Part shown: positions 46,421 to 58,189 of the stretch, one piece after another
Position numbering within the stretch: position 1 is the stretch's first letter
Layout: every line of letters starts with the position of its first letter
Assembly: GCA_021234155.1 (NCBI GenBank)
Contig: JAJEKV010000851.1
Location: 1-64,000 of the forward strand
Length of the DNA stretch: 64,000 bases
Origin: Isoetes taiwanensis
Taxonomy: Eukaryota > Streptophyta > Lycopodiopsida > Isoetales > Isoetaceae
Reading direction: 5' to 3'
The notes under the pieces: model-generated
The model's database searches: none
What the model was told of the DNA's origin: nothing
Seen by the model: only the letters and a program-made list of their open reading frames with translations
Position numbers and translations under genes: made by a program

Positions 46421-46785
46421 AGGGACTAATTTTAGGTGTTTTGCTTCTCTTGGAGATGGATGCATTCTTCGTTGGTTCTAAAGGCGGAAAGATCGGATTA
46501 TCACGCAACTTCGTCTATCTCGCCAAGGGCAAGACTGCATTTCCTGGACTTGGATCAGCCATCACAGCTATTGATACTACATTTGATGGGAAGTGGGTTC
46601 TTGCTACTACAGATAATTATTTAATTCTTATTAATACCACTTTATTAATACCACTTTCAAGGACAAGGATGGAGAGCTTAAAAGCGAGGGGTTCACGGTG
46701 CATGGGAAACAAGCTTAAAACAAGATTTACGCTCCTAGGGTACGTGAAGCTTACGCCTATTGATGCATATCTTTCCATTCTGACA
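46421..46785 (+). pseudogene. VID27/CYPRO4-like gene fragment
   Basis: The peptide pieces follow the VID27-like C-terminal WD-type region in order: GTNFRCFASLGDG (46407-46455), VGSKGGKIGL, KTAFPGLGSAITAIDTTFDGKWVLATTDNYLILI (46531-46632, given in two motifs), FKDKDGELKSEGF and YVKLTPIDAYL (46741-46770). Three frame changes and a small duplication (ATTAATACCACTTT twice, 46630-46653) break it. In plants these proteins are single-copy housekeeping genes of poorly known function, related to yeast Vid27. No further exons are seen on either side, so this is a captured or truncated fragment. Confidence 0.75.
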
Positions 46786-47360
46786 CAGTCTTTCCAACCC
46801 CTTGTCAAAGACATATCATCATTATATCGTTTTCTATTTAACTTCATAATCCAGAGACATTTTAACATTACAGGTCAAAGGACATCTTGAACCAGTCAAT
46901 GTGGATCAGAATTATTGTCACTGCTAGTTGAATATCACGAAGTACGACCACAGAAGATTATATTCTTCAAGGTAGGTTCACACGCCTATATCTTTTATAA
47001 CATGTTGTTTGGTCTCAATTTTTAATGTTGTGATAAACCTGAAAATGGAAGCTTTGAAGCTAGATAGCTTGTCCTTTTATGAATGTGAGCTGAACTTTGT
47101 GCATTACTATAAATGACATATATTGCTGAAAAAACATTGCTTAACCTCGTATGAATATTGCTGAAATGAAATAATATTGCCTGATCCGATTATGAAAATC
47201 CATAGCTTCGTAGAGCAAAAATCAAAATAGAAAGCTTCGTAGAGCAGAAATCAAAATAGATAGCCCTAAACCATACTATTATGAGGCGAAAAGTTCATAT
47301 CTAATATCATCCTTAAACACGGGTCTTCATAGGAGCACCCTACTTGACATATTTAAATAC
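46786..47360. other. Intergenic, nothing recognised
   Basis: AT-rich. AAGCTTCGTAGAGCA(A/G)AAATCAAAATAGA occurs twice near 47203-47262. No gene is seen. Confidence 0.5.
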
Positions 47361-47747
47361 TCATTTGAAAGAAATCTTGGTTTGGGGGGAAATGTCATTT
47401 CTGGGATCAACTCCTAAGACGTGACAGATGACATAGAGGAGGTGCTTGCATGGCACGTACTTCTTTTTTTTCTCATGTCCCATATAATCAGCACATGTGC
47501 AAGAAGGCATGCGATTGATAGAAACTCTATAAGTTGCAGTAGGTCTTTTAAGATGTTGTGAAGGTATGACCACCTCAATCATCTCCACATCAACTTCCAT
47601 ATGCAGGGCATCATCTAATCTGGCCATGACATCATGTGCTAGTTGCTTTCGCTTGTACATCCTTTTTCCAAATCTAAGCATGACACTGCTAGCAGTTTCT
47701 TGTGTTGCCTGAGTTGATGGCATGTCTATGTTAGGCATGCCATTCAT
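47361..47747 (-). CDS. SWIM zinc-finger protein fragment
   Basis: A 128-residue frame with YRVSINRMPSCTCADYMG followed by KYVPCKHLLYVICHVLGVDP, the CxC...CxH arrangement of a SWIM zinc finger. The spacing with HLLYVICHVLGV resembles SWIM domains next to RING fingers in plant E3-ligase-like proteins more than those of MULE/FAR1 transposases. No RING is seen nearby, and the start near MNGMPNIDMPS is uncertain. It may be an exon of a larger gene or a captured piece. Confidence 0.55.
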   Translation of the reverse strand: MNGMPNIDMPSTQATQETASSVMLRFGKRMYKRKQLAHDVMARLDDALHMEVDVEMIEVVIPSQHLKRPTATYRVSINRMPSCTCADYMGHEKKKKYVPCKHLLYVICHVLGVDPRNDISPQTKISFK

Positions 47748-47989
47748 ATTAACACCACGAATGTCCAGTAACTCAAGTAGGTGAATTTGTCCACTAACTC
47801 AAGTAGCTGTAGATTAGTTTGGTAGATCAATATAGATTGTTGATCATTTGTAATCCCTCAATTACTGGATTATTATAATTCTTTTGTAAATGTTCTTTCA
47901 ATTTTTTTTTCCTAGTGTTTCCAGTTTTTCTTTCAATAGTTCTTTTAAACGTTTCAAAGTTTCAATATTATAAATTTATAAACTTATGA

Positions 47990-48660
47990 ATATTTATAGG
48001 GGCTGCGGCGCCATAGCCCCTAATTATGCTTGAAAAATAAGAATTTTAAAATAAAAAAACAAAGTATTTATTAATTAAATTTATAAATTTATAAACTTAT
48101 GAATGTTTAAGTTTTTAGTTTTGATGGTGAAAATAGGGACATACATAGCCCCTAATTATGTGAAAAAATAAGAATTTTAAAATAAAAACAAAGTATTTAT
48201 TAATTAAATTTATAAATTTATAAACTTATGAATTTTTAAGTTTTTAGTTTTGATGGCGAAAATAGGGGCTGCGGCGCCATAGCCCCTAATTATGCTTGAA
48301 AAATAAGAATTTTAAAATAAAAAAACAAAGTATTTATTAATTAAATTTATAAATTTATAAACTTATGAATGTTTAAGTTTTTAGTTTTAATGGAAAGAAA
48401 ATAGGGGTTCTTGGCGCCATAGCCCCTATTTTATGCCCCTAATTTATGCCCCTACTAGGGGCTGCGGCGCCATAGCCCCTAATTTATGCCCCTATTTTTT
48501 GAATTTTTAAATGCTTACTTTTTGTGGTTGCGGCGCCATAGCCCCTAATTTCTAATGGCGAAACTAGGGGCTGCGGCGCCATAGCCCCTAATTTATGCCC
48601 CTATTTTTTGAATTTTTAAATGCTTTATTTTTGGGGTTGCGGCGCCATAGCCCCTAAATA
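47990..48660. repeat. Array of AGGGGCTGCGGCGCCATAGCCCCT near-palindromes
   Basis: Seven to eight copies of a GC-rich near-palindrome (left half AGGGGCTGCGGC, right half GCCATAGCCCCT) sit in AT-rich DNA. Copies begin at about 47998, 48263, 48405 (variant), 48457, 48525, 48565 and 48633; a degraded one is near 48134. The first copies are separated by a ~130-bp AT-rich spacer that is itself repeated (TTTATTAATTAAATTTATAAATTT). Each could form a short hairpin. Confidence 0.88.
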
Positions 48661-49069
48661 TGCTTACAAATAGGATTAGAAAGAAAGATTATAAAACTAT
48701 TTGATATTAAAATAAGAAAGATTATGGATATACTTATTATTTTTCAATTTTGTGCTTATTTAAGCGATATTGTTTTCTCTTCTCTCTGATCCTTTGCGGA
48801 TCTTTGCTATATTTGTGGATGTCAACATCTTGGTATGGTGTCAACCGTCTTGATCAAACTATAAGCAAGCGGTTTGGACACCACCAAAAAGAAGAAAGAG
48901 ATTAAAAAATTACCTTGTGAGTTGTCGGGAAAAGATGTCGAGATGGAAGTCGATGCTCGAGAAATGTAGAAGAGACACAAAAGAGACAAGCATGGTGACA
49001 AATCGATGTTGATCTAAGCGCATTAGAGGCGTCTTTTAAACTGAGACTCCTTTACCAATTTCCATGATT
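48661..49069. other. Unassigned, AT-rich
   Basis: No gene is recognised. Short coding-like pieces may start near 48880. Confidence 0.4.
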
Positions 49070-52020
49070 TCTTAAAAACAAGGACAAGAAAAAGCAAGTA
49101 GATGCACTTGATGATCAGACCCTAGATGTAGTTGATCTTTTGCATTTCTTCTTTGAAATTGTGTAATGCGATTTATTGCAACAAAAGAATTAGCAGGGCT
49201 ACTCCACCACCTCTTATACCTTTGTGTAGGATATTGAAGCATGAGGCAGTTAGAACTGTTGCATCAAATACGTCCAACATGAAAGAAACTTTTAGAAAGG
49301 ATGGATACATTATGGAAAAAGGGTCTTTCATTCTATCAATACTAACTCCACGTCAGGAAAGCATACCAGTGGATGATGGGATTCTAGCAAGTTGGGATCC
49401 AATGCGGAGACAAGTAAATGATGCCTTTGAGGGAAAGCATTTTTGATCACGAAGATTGGAAAGATCTATCGGTCAAATGTTTTTACGTGTTGGGATGGCA
49501 ATCATAAGCATTTTGCTTGGATGCAAAGAGATTAAGTGTCACTATCGATTGGAGCCTTGGACAAGCATGTTTCTGTTCATGCAACTTTCATTGACATAGA
49601 TCACTCTCAAGAAACACCTCTTCTAGCTGCCTTGAATCGAATAAATGAGTAAGTTTTTCATTTAATATACTTTTGCTAATTCGTGTAGTGTTTTTTTCCA
49701 TACTAAGTTTGTAGTTCTATAGGTTGAATGAAGTGGGTGTGTTGGTTAGGTTTCGTTTGAAAGACACATTGTTCGGGTGCATCGGTTCAAATTCAAATCC
49801 AGAGAATATTTGACGCCTAGGTGCTAATTTTTAAAGTCCTTGAGGTCCAAGGAGAGTATTTCTACCTCAAGTGGCAGTGCAACTGAAGCATGGTATCCAT
49901 TGACGCGACTTGCATATGCCAAGATATTATACCAGGTATTTCCTTTCTTTGTAGTCTTTCAATTTTTAATTTACCACACACTTGGATTCCCTCACCCCAC
50001 TATGAATAATTCATATAGCAAAACATAAAGCGAGAGATATTGAATTGGAAGTTAAGAGTTATCCATCAATCAAGGAAAGCGAGAAAGAGATTGAAAACAT
50101 TTGTAAAAGGAAAGTGTATGAAAAGATATGGAGAAATTAGGAAAGTATTTGGCTATTGTAAATCCAGCCTTGGGGCTAAGTTGGTTAAGCTGCTGTGACA
50201 ACTATGGAAACACAATCGAGACACATGAAAATAAGGTTGAAAAGCTGTTGGAAAAGTGAAGGCCAAAGTCCCAAACAATGTTAGAGGCAGATGGATTCAT
50301 TGGACGCACATCCGAGGGCTTTGACAAGTACATACATGATTCCTAATAATGATGCATGATTCGGGGGAATGGTGAAAAAAAGGAAACTTGGCGAGCATGT
50401 GCTAAAGAGCTTGGAGGCTTTTATGGAAGCACAAAATAGACTTTAACTTGACCTTGGATGTGCCAAGAGGGGAAGACATAGAAGGTTGGTTCCGAGGAAA
50501 TTTCAAGCTAGATTATCGAAAATGTTTAGTACTATTGAGAAGCATATGAGTTCAACCTTGCCCTTCCGCAGAGGCCTATGACTTGGAGAAATGTGCTATC
50601 TTGAGTTTGTTTTAGTCTTGCTCTTCAATATTTTACATGCTTTTTTTTCTAAATTTATAACTTTGATTTTTTAATTAGGATATTACAAGCACATTATCGA
50701 AATGACTCTGTACATTTCTCTGCACCAAGGGGAGATGACTTCTTTGGAATAAAAAGCCCCAAAAATGTTTCTAAGTACAATCTAGATAGAAAAGGGGTTA
50801 TCTAGCTATGAATATGCTAAGCGCCCTTGGTGGATTGTTTTCCAGGATGGAAAATATCCTAAAAGAAAGAAGAGGAAGAATCACGAGAAATCAACGAGGT
50901 TGGTAACAAGTTCGAAGGGAAAGCTTGAATGCCAACCATGAATTTTTTGGAATGGGCCACCAATATCAAAGTCCAATACCAAAATGCCAATATAAAAAAC
51001 GCGAAGAGCAAAAGGCTTAAAATTGGTATTGCGGGATGAACATGAGGACATTCTTACAAGTGCCTGCACAAATCGAAGGTGAACATTCATACAAGCATTC
51101 TACTTTTGTGTGTAATGTTGATTTGGAAATGGCAGGAGGTTGAGATGTGCTCTTTACTTAAATCAAAAAAAGGAAAGCCAATTATTGAAGAATATGAGAG
51201 AGTTTGCAAAGAACCATTCGGTGTTGTTCAATAAAAATAAAATTGAGAAATGGTAAATCCAGGGATTGGGGTGCAGATTTGGTTGTAATTGATTTACCAA
51301 CCAATGATATGCCCTTGCCAGGGAATGAGTGTGGGAATGGAACCCTGTAATGAAGATTTGAAGTTTGATGCATTCCATATTGGGAACTTGTGTCTCAATG
51401 ACCCGTTGGTTGGTTATTATATGTGCGGATGATGAGTCTATGATATGGTAGGGTCTTTGGCTATTTAAAAATAATCTTGTCATCTCATAAAGTACACACT
51501 TTGATCTATGATAAGCCCTTTCGTTATAAAGAAGATAGGTGGGAGTTTTGAGGCGAAATAACTTTGGATATTTATATCACGGCACGAGATGGATTTACTT
51601 TTCATTGCACAAGGGTTTATTGTGGGTAAGATGGAGGCATAACAGGACCATATTGAAGCAAAAGATTTATGATTGCACAAGCAGCCGCCGTCGCAATTGC
51701 GATAAACATGTTATTGTTATGAGCGCTCTGTCATAACATTTGAATTTTTATTTGGATGATGTTGTGTCAAAAGGAAGGCATTATGGTTGACCTTCTTAGA
51801 GGATCGAGGATCATTGCTTGAGAGGCATGCTAAATTTGTTCTCACTACTTGGTATTGCCGGAGAAGGAGTGAAACACTTGTTGATTTTTGTTAGAACAAA
51901 GCCCTATCTAGGAATTTTAGAGGCAATAAAAAAATATAAGTACACATGCGGAACGATTAAAAATTCTAGTGGACTCATCTCTCTACCTTTAGGAACTGAA
52001 TTGAAAGAACCCGAATAGTA
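49070..52020 (+). pseudogene. Unrecognised multi-exon coding region, broken
   Basis: Coherent peptide pieces occur on the plus strand but not in one frame. They include EAVRTVASNTSNMKETFRKD with DDGILASWDPMRRQVNDAFE (49240-49440), SNVFTCWDGNHKHFAWMQ and HVSVHATFIDIDHSQETPLL with AALNRINE ending at a GT donor near 49650. LNEVGVLVRFRLKDTLFGCIG follows after an AG near 49722. Further pieces are HYRNDSVHFSAPRGDDFFGI (about 50690), IDLPTNDMPLPGNECGNGT (about 51290) and VKHLLIFVRTKPYLGILEAI (51870-51930). Adjacent exon-like ends splice in frame, suggesting a real gene before decay or sequence error. I do not recognise the family. Confidence 0.4.
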
Positions 52021-54698
52021 AGGTTGATAGTGCCCATTCCTTTTTATTATATTGGTTTTTTTGCCTCCATTGCCATCACTCACATAACTTTGTTTTCCTT
52101 GTAGTTCATTGCCTATCTATCGCGGAGAAAGTGGCTATAGCAATGGCTTAGAATCTTCCCAGAGAAGTAAAAAGGAATATGTAGCAAAGAGGAAGACTTC
52201 TATTTTATGTGGATGATGAGGTGTTGAAGAGTAAAAACAATACACAACTTACTTTCTTTATTAGCAATGTACATTGAAGATAAATATGCATCCTTCTATT
52301 ACATATCCACTTCCTTAACTTCTTATTAGTAATTTTGAATTCTATTTTCATTACATCTTCGTTAAAAGTTATTCTTCATAATTCCTTTTTTTTTTTAGTG
52401 TTATTCCTTTTTGCAAATGTCATCGTTATTTAAACCCATTTTGTTAACAATTGTATTCGCTTAAATTACATCTTACATTACATTAAAGTAAGTGGCTTCA
52501 TTCTTTAAAGTAAGGGTTTTAATTTTTAAATTCACTTTGATAACTATTATAATGTAATACAAAGAACCATAGGTATTACCAAGATTACCTAATTCGGGGT
52601 GCACCATGCTGTCAATGTTAAGTAACTTATTTTTTAACAAAAACCTAAAAAACCATGAAAAAACCTGCTTTGAAAATCCCCGGGATTAAAGCTGAAAGGC
52701 ACATTTTTAAAAGCGATACCATGTTTCCTTCGTTTTTTATAAAGGGATGATATTGGATCTCTATGATGTATCTTTCTATGTTCAAATAAGAAGACAATAT
52801 GGTTAATGCCTAAGGAAGAAATACTAAAGCGTGATCGAGATAGATAAAATGATGTACATAAGATTTGGAAACGCAGACTACACCGAACTCCGCGTAGTAC
52901 AATGCTTTGCACATTCTACGACTTTTGGCTCACTATTTCATTTCTAAAAAAGGAAAAGCATGCATACATAGCAACATTTCAACAAGACTTAAAACCCGGC
53001 TTGAGAAGAGTAAAAGTGAAAGTATTGCTTTTTAGCGACTTAATAGAATATGTTATGATAAAGTACTTTTAATCCATATGAGTCCACCTAAATCCTCCAT
53101 AGTTTTTCGAGAAAAAAAAGACCACTTCAAAAACATCTTATAGCGGGTAGATACAACCGGTGCATTTGTAAAAGCAAGATTCAAGAAGAGTCATGTAGAA
53201 GCCTGTGGCCATAAATGCAGCCTTGCCTCCAGTTTTTCAAAAACGGTCTTCCAATTGTGACTCCATTCATATCCTAGCAAATCCCAAACCTAGCAAAAAA
53301 AAAAAGGGCGAGAGGAGAGGTCACTTGCACCCGGGCAAACATCATGACATTAGCAAAATTTTGGTAATGCATATGAAGGGCAAAAAGGTACAATGGAGCC
53401 TTCGAGTTTATAGCCCATCAGCCCTTGTAACCTTTGCCAAGTTAGTACATCCGCTAGAATGGAAGTATATAGGAAATTAAGCAATGTAAACTTGAATGTC
53501 ATATTACGTCTGATACAATTGCTTACCTGAGTTATATGGTGCACTATTACCCTTTCATTAAATCTGCTCCAACCTTGCTAGGTGTTTGCAACATGTTATG
53601 GACTCAAAACATCCTTCAAAAACTACCTGGATCTCGTCTTGAAAGCCCGATGCAAAGCCACGACCGTGTCTCGAGGAATAGTCACATCCTCATTGTCTTT
53701 GTTGCCGGTTCCACTATTGTGCACATTCTTGCCTCCATTATTTGCTTCTTTTGTTTCCCACATACATTTTGAGAAACACCTTCCCTCTTTTTAAACTCAT
53801 GTTGTCTTTGGGTCTCCCATGATATGATAGTAATCAAGATGCGTGTCAAAATAAAAAGACGTGCACAATCAAGTGGATTCTCGGTAAATATCGGCAATGT
53901 TTCTTCATCCGAAGTGCGAATCGGGAATGCCATCGAATCAAATTCCCGCCCGATTGCTCATACATTAACGGATATGCATATCCTTATGTAGATTCTGTGG
54001 ATCTTCCACATGTGCTAAATTGATATTGCAATAGGATTTCTGTTAGGATTACGGAGGCGTTATACTAGGTTTTGACTAAAAAGGGAATCGCGGATCTAGA
54101 AATGGAATATCCTTACCTTGCATTTTGGAGCTGATAAAGACCCACAAGCGTGAGATTAAGATCTTAAGATTCTTGTAGGAGAAGACCGCTGACGATGTTA
54201 GGTTCTTTGTTGCCATCGACCGATAATGCCGTCCGAAAAAGGGAAGCTCTAACCTAAATCAAACCATGGTCCATTATCTCTGCTAAAGTAAATACCTTGC
54301 ATTTTGATAAAACATATAGGTGGCTCAAATTCATATTTAAGGGTCTTGTATTGTAACCAAGTCCTTTTTCGAGCCACAAGTCCATCACGCGAGCCATGTT
54401 CCACCTTCAAATTATGTATTTTATTTCTTTGCCATTGTATCTACACAATGGACCTCCAATGCTTTTAGAACCGCTTTCTAAGGTTTAATGCCATTTATTG
54501 CTGCTTTCGTATATGTATACCTTGAGGAAAAAACCTAAAAACACACATAGTATTTTCAAACATGTAATATACACGTACTGCTTCCATTTCTGCCCTTGGC
54601 AAGGGTTTTGATTTGGCTCCACAAAGGGTTTAAACCCCTTAAAGCCAACATGTTTGTCACACTACAGTATCGAATTTTTCTGCTGTAGACCTTTATTT
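52021..54698. other. Intergenic, nothing recognised
   Basis: AT-rich, with short open frames and no family motif. Possible decayed coding pieces near 52140-52220 could not be read in one frame. Confidence 0.4.
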
Positions 54699-55330
54699 TG
54701 TTAGAAATATTGTTGATCATCACATATTCACGAGGTTCATATAATAAGTGAGAAGTTGATCTTGCATGGATTCACAGTTAATACAGAAACATTACGATTG
54801 CATAATTAGGAAAGAGATCAAGTGCGAGACCAAGTGCTTTAAGTTGCAAAAGACCAATATGGTTAAGAAATGAAAAAGGGTAAAAGGTTAATGGTTGGCG
54901 AAAGTGTTTTATTAAGGCTTATTATTATTTCATTGAGGATATTAAAAGGATAAATATGTCTCATGAGCTAGCAAGAGGTGAAGGCAGAAAAAATGGAAGG
55001 AAAGTTGACGAACTATAATTGAACATATTTACGCTTAAACGCCGGCCGATCGGGGCCGTGAAAAATCGTAAATAAGATTGTAGATAATTGATGATGTAAC
55101 GGTGGTGCGAGGTTATGTATGTAAACTCTAATCTGTACAGTTGATATTTTGAAGACATAAGGCGAAAGTTACTGTTCATTTGGTCTAGCAGACTATTGCA
55201 TTGATATTTTCTAAATTGATTAACGGGAAAGGTGCAATAAGGTTATATGTTTAAGCAATAGTTTACTAAGTATTAATGGTGTAAATTTGAGATCTATGCT
55301 AAGCACATTGGGACTATAACAATTTTAACA
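54699..55330 (+). repeat. Copia left LTR
   Basis: Starts TGTTAGAAATATTG, ends AATTTTAACA. It is alignable to the right LTR throughout but with many short indels and a divergent GC-rich patch (about 55035-55065). Confidence 0.9.
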
Positions 55331-55332
55331 TT

Positions 55333-55344
55333 TGGTATCGAAGC
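55333..55344 (+). other. Copia primer-binding site
   Basis: TGGTATCGAAGC, an altered tRNA-iMet site (TGGTATCAGAGC). The difference falls at the CAG. Confidence 0.75.
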
Positions 55345-55369
55345 TAGTGTGATTGCAGATCAAATTGAA

Positions 55370-56160
55370 AGCAATGGCAAGCGAGGTTAGGGGCTAGTTT
55401 GCCAATAGTCGTGTGTACGGGGAGGTCACGGATTCCATTTTGGAAGGACTCCATTAAGCATGTGCTTGAAGTGGAGGAGTTATGGGATCTTGTTGATCGA
55501 GAAAGGAGTTCGTTGAGAGCAATGGGATTGGCAAAACACCGGATGAGGTCGGTCTGAAAGGTGGGTTAATGTCGCTACTAATAGTCTTGGTGAAGGTGCA
55601 AGTGAAACTATTGCAAGGACCGTATGCAGCCTGGCGGTAGCAGGGAAAATCGAGTGAATGCTAAGGTTAAGGGCTTCGGGGAATCATAACTTGCAAGGTA
55701 AAGTCCAACAATGGAGCTTAAACTTCGAGAAATAAGTCTCCCTAGGCAAAATGTGGATGTTTCTCTTAGAGCATTATGAACAAACGCGTCTTCTCAAATA
55801 GACCTTCTTGAGAATGGTGGAGAGTCTTAAACTCCAAAGGATGGTGATGTAGCTGAGTTCTTCAATAAATTTGATAATATAAAGCGGATCTAGCGAGGAA
55901 AGCAGGGTAAATGTCACCGTGATAGAAGTCAAATACTTCAAATTTCTAGAACAATCGATGAAAATCAAAACACGGCCCCTATTCATTAGGAACATGAGTA
56001 AAAACAGGGAGGATGCGCCGAATGTTTTAGAACAAATTTGAAAGGAAAAATTTCTCAAGAAGGACATGCAAGCGGATTCTATACACGCTAATAAAGTTAA
56101 ACAAGGAAAGGGAAATTGTTTTCATTGCCACAAACCCCGCCAATTTGGCGGGAGGCTGTC
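55370..56160 (+). pseudogene. Copia gag remnant
   Basis: It is heavily broken. A CCHC zinc knuckle is recognisable as NCFHCHKPRQFGG near 56114-56152. Phrases such as LEVEELWDLVDRE near 55470 fit the copia gag domain. Confidence 0.6.
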
Positions 56161-56419
56161 AAAACTTAAAAAATGAGTTGATATGCTATCACCGGTGGAG
56201 AGGAAAAGGGCATTTGCATCAAGTGTGCAACACCAAAGGAATAGCGAGGAAAGGCAAGGGGAGAGAAGGAGGAGGAAGGTGTGAATAACGGGGAAGAGGA
56301 GGCGTAAGATCAGCTGGGGTTCATATAGCCCGAGAACACAATGAAGAAAAATGAAGATGAAAATGAGGTAAAATTGCATTACCTATTCTAGATAAGAGAA
56401 TAGAGTCTAACAAAATCGA

Positions 56420-57660
56420 TGCCCCTCGGAGTTGATAGTGGGAGCTGAAAGATCAAGAGTACAATCATGTGAGCGCTCAAAATGTTTCTCGAGGCATGTT
56501 CAAGGAACATTCAAGTTGGAAGTGGAGACTTATTGCAAACGAAGGAAGAAGGGCTTTGCAGTTACTAGATCTAGAAGGAAAGATAGTTGATATTGAAAAA
56601 TGTTTTATGTGTGCCTTGCATAGTCAAGAACTTAATCTCTCAGAAGTCGACTTGTTGACTTAGGATATAAAGTCAATTTTGACTCAAAAGGATGTAGAAT
56701 TTTATCTTAATAATGAGTTGAAGTTTTTGCAAAAGGTGTGGCAATTTGTTCCAAATGGAAAATCATTGTTACAATAGTGTGAATTCAGTTGGAATATGAA
56801 ATTGAAATATGGCATAATACAGGCAGGACATACAAGCGCTTGACAATCTCAAAATATTGGCAAAAGCAAGGATGGATTGATTGCAAAAACCTACAAATAA
56901 ATTCATATGTGAAGGTTGTTCTTGGGAAAGCTAAATAGATTGCCTTTCAAAAGGGCGAGAAGGAGAGCAAATCAAGCATTAGAATTGGTCCACAGCGATT
57001 TTGTGGACCACTAAATGTAAGGGGAAGAACAACAAGAGGTATTTTATAACCTTTATAGGCGATTATAGTAGGATGTGCAAAAGTTATTGTCTAGAAAGGA
57101 AATCTCAACCTTAGCCGCTTTTAAACAATATGTATCGGAAGTTGAGAGAGAAACAGGGCTTAAAGTGAAGTGTGTAGGTCGGTCGAGGAGGAGTATTTGT
57201 CCACCAAATTCAAACTTTTTGCATTTCTAATGGCATCAAAGACAACTTACATGCAGGACTGACCCTCAGCAAAAATGATTGTGAGAAAGGAGGAATAGGA
57301 CCATCATGGATGTCGAGCTATGATTAAACACGATTGGGCTTCCAAATTACCTGGGGAGGAAGCTCTCAAAAAACGACCATTCTAATACAAAACAAATTTT
57401 GCCATCTTCGCTTTTAAAGGTAATGTGCCTCAACTTCTACGGGTCTAATTCAAGGGAAGAATAGATCTTAGTTGGCTCGAGCATATGGTTTTAGCTTACT
57501 CAACACATCCCATCGAGTTAAGGAAGAAATTAGATATAAAGCTGAAGTGGTGGATACCTTGAGGGTATGACAACTTGAATCAAAAGGATATAGACTTTTT
57601 GTGCCAAGTACAAAGCAGATTGTTATCGGCGAGGGATGTGGTTTTGATGAGCAGACCTTT
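56420..57660 (+). pseudogene. Copia protease and integrase remnant
   Basis: VDSGS near 56433 marks the protease. The integrase zinc region ends in VLGKAK near 56918. Catalytic-core phrases follow (FCGPLNVRGRTTRG, YFITFIGDYSRM), and the C-terminal ESKGYRLFVPSTKQIVIG with GCGFDE lies near 57585-57650. Stops occur throughout. Confidence 0.7.
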
Positions 57661-58189
57661 ATAAGGGACGATCGAGGAAAGCGGGGAAGAAAGGTGAATA
57701 CATCACATAAGGAAAAAGGGTAACTTTTGATGTAGAATCTGATTCAATGATGGCGATGATGAGGAGACTTACGAAGACAACAATATAAACAAGAAGACCT
57801 GGCGGTGCAACAACCAGCAATTGAACATAATGGAGAGGAAACCTTTCAAGCTGAGCATACCATTAAAAAAAGGAAAACTCAAGCGAAAAAAGTTAGTTGA
57901 AGAGGCCGGAGTTGACAACAATGAATATGGGGGCTACCCGGAAGGAAAAACAAAGATTGACAACAGCAAAGAAAATGATCGGATCATGGCAATAATGGAA
58001 GATGGAAGCGAGAGATTCCTCGGAGGTTTGAGGATGCTATAACTTGTGGAGATAAGGAAAAATGGTGGCGACAATGAAGATGAACTAGAATCATTCAAAC
58101 AAACTTCAGACCCTACGATGTTGTGGATCATCCTATCAATCATAATGTAATTGCGGTAAATGGTTATTCAAGGTAAAAGCAATGCAGAT

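Noticed and set aside
47990-48660. CRISPR-like spacing of palindromic repeats
   Set aside because: Spacers are themselves repeated and irregular, there are no cas genes, and the DNA is a plant nuclear sequence.
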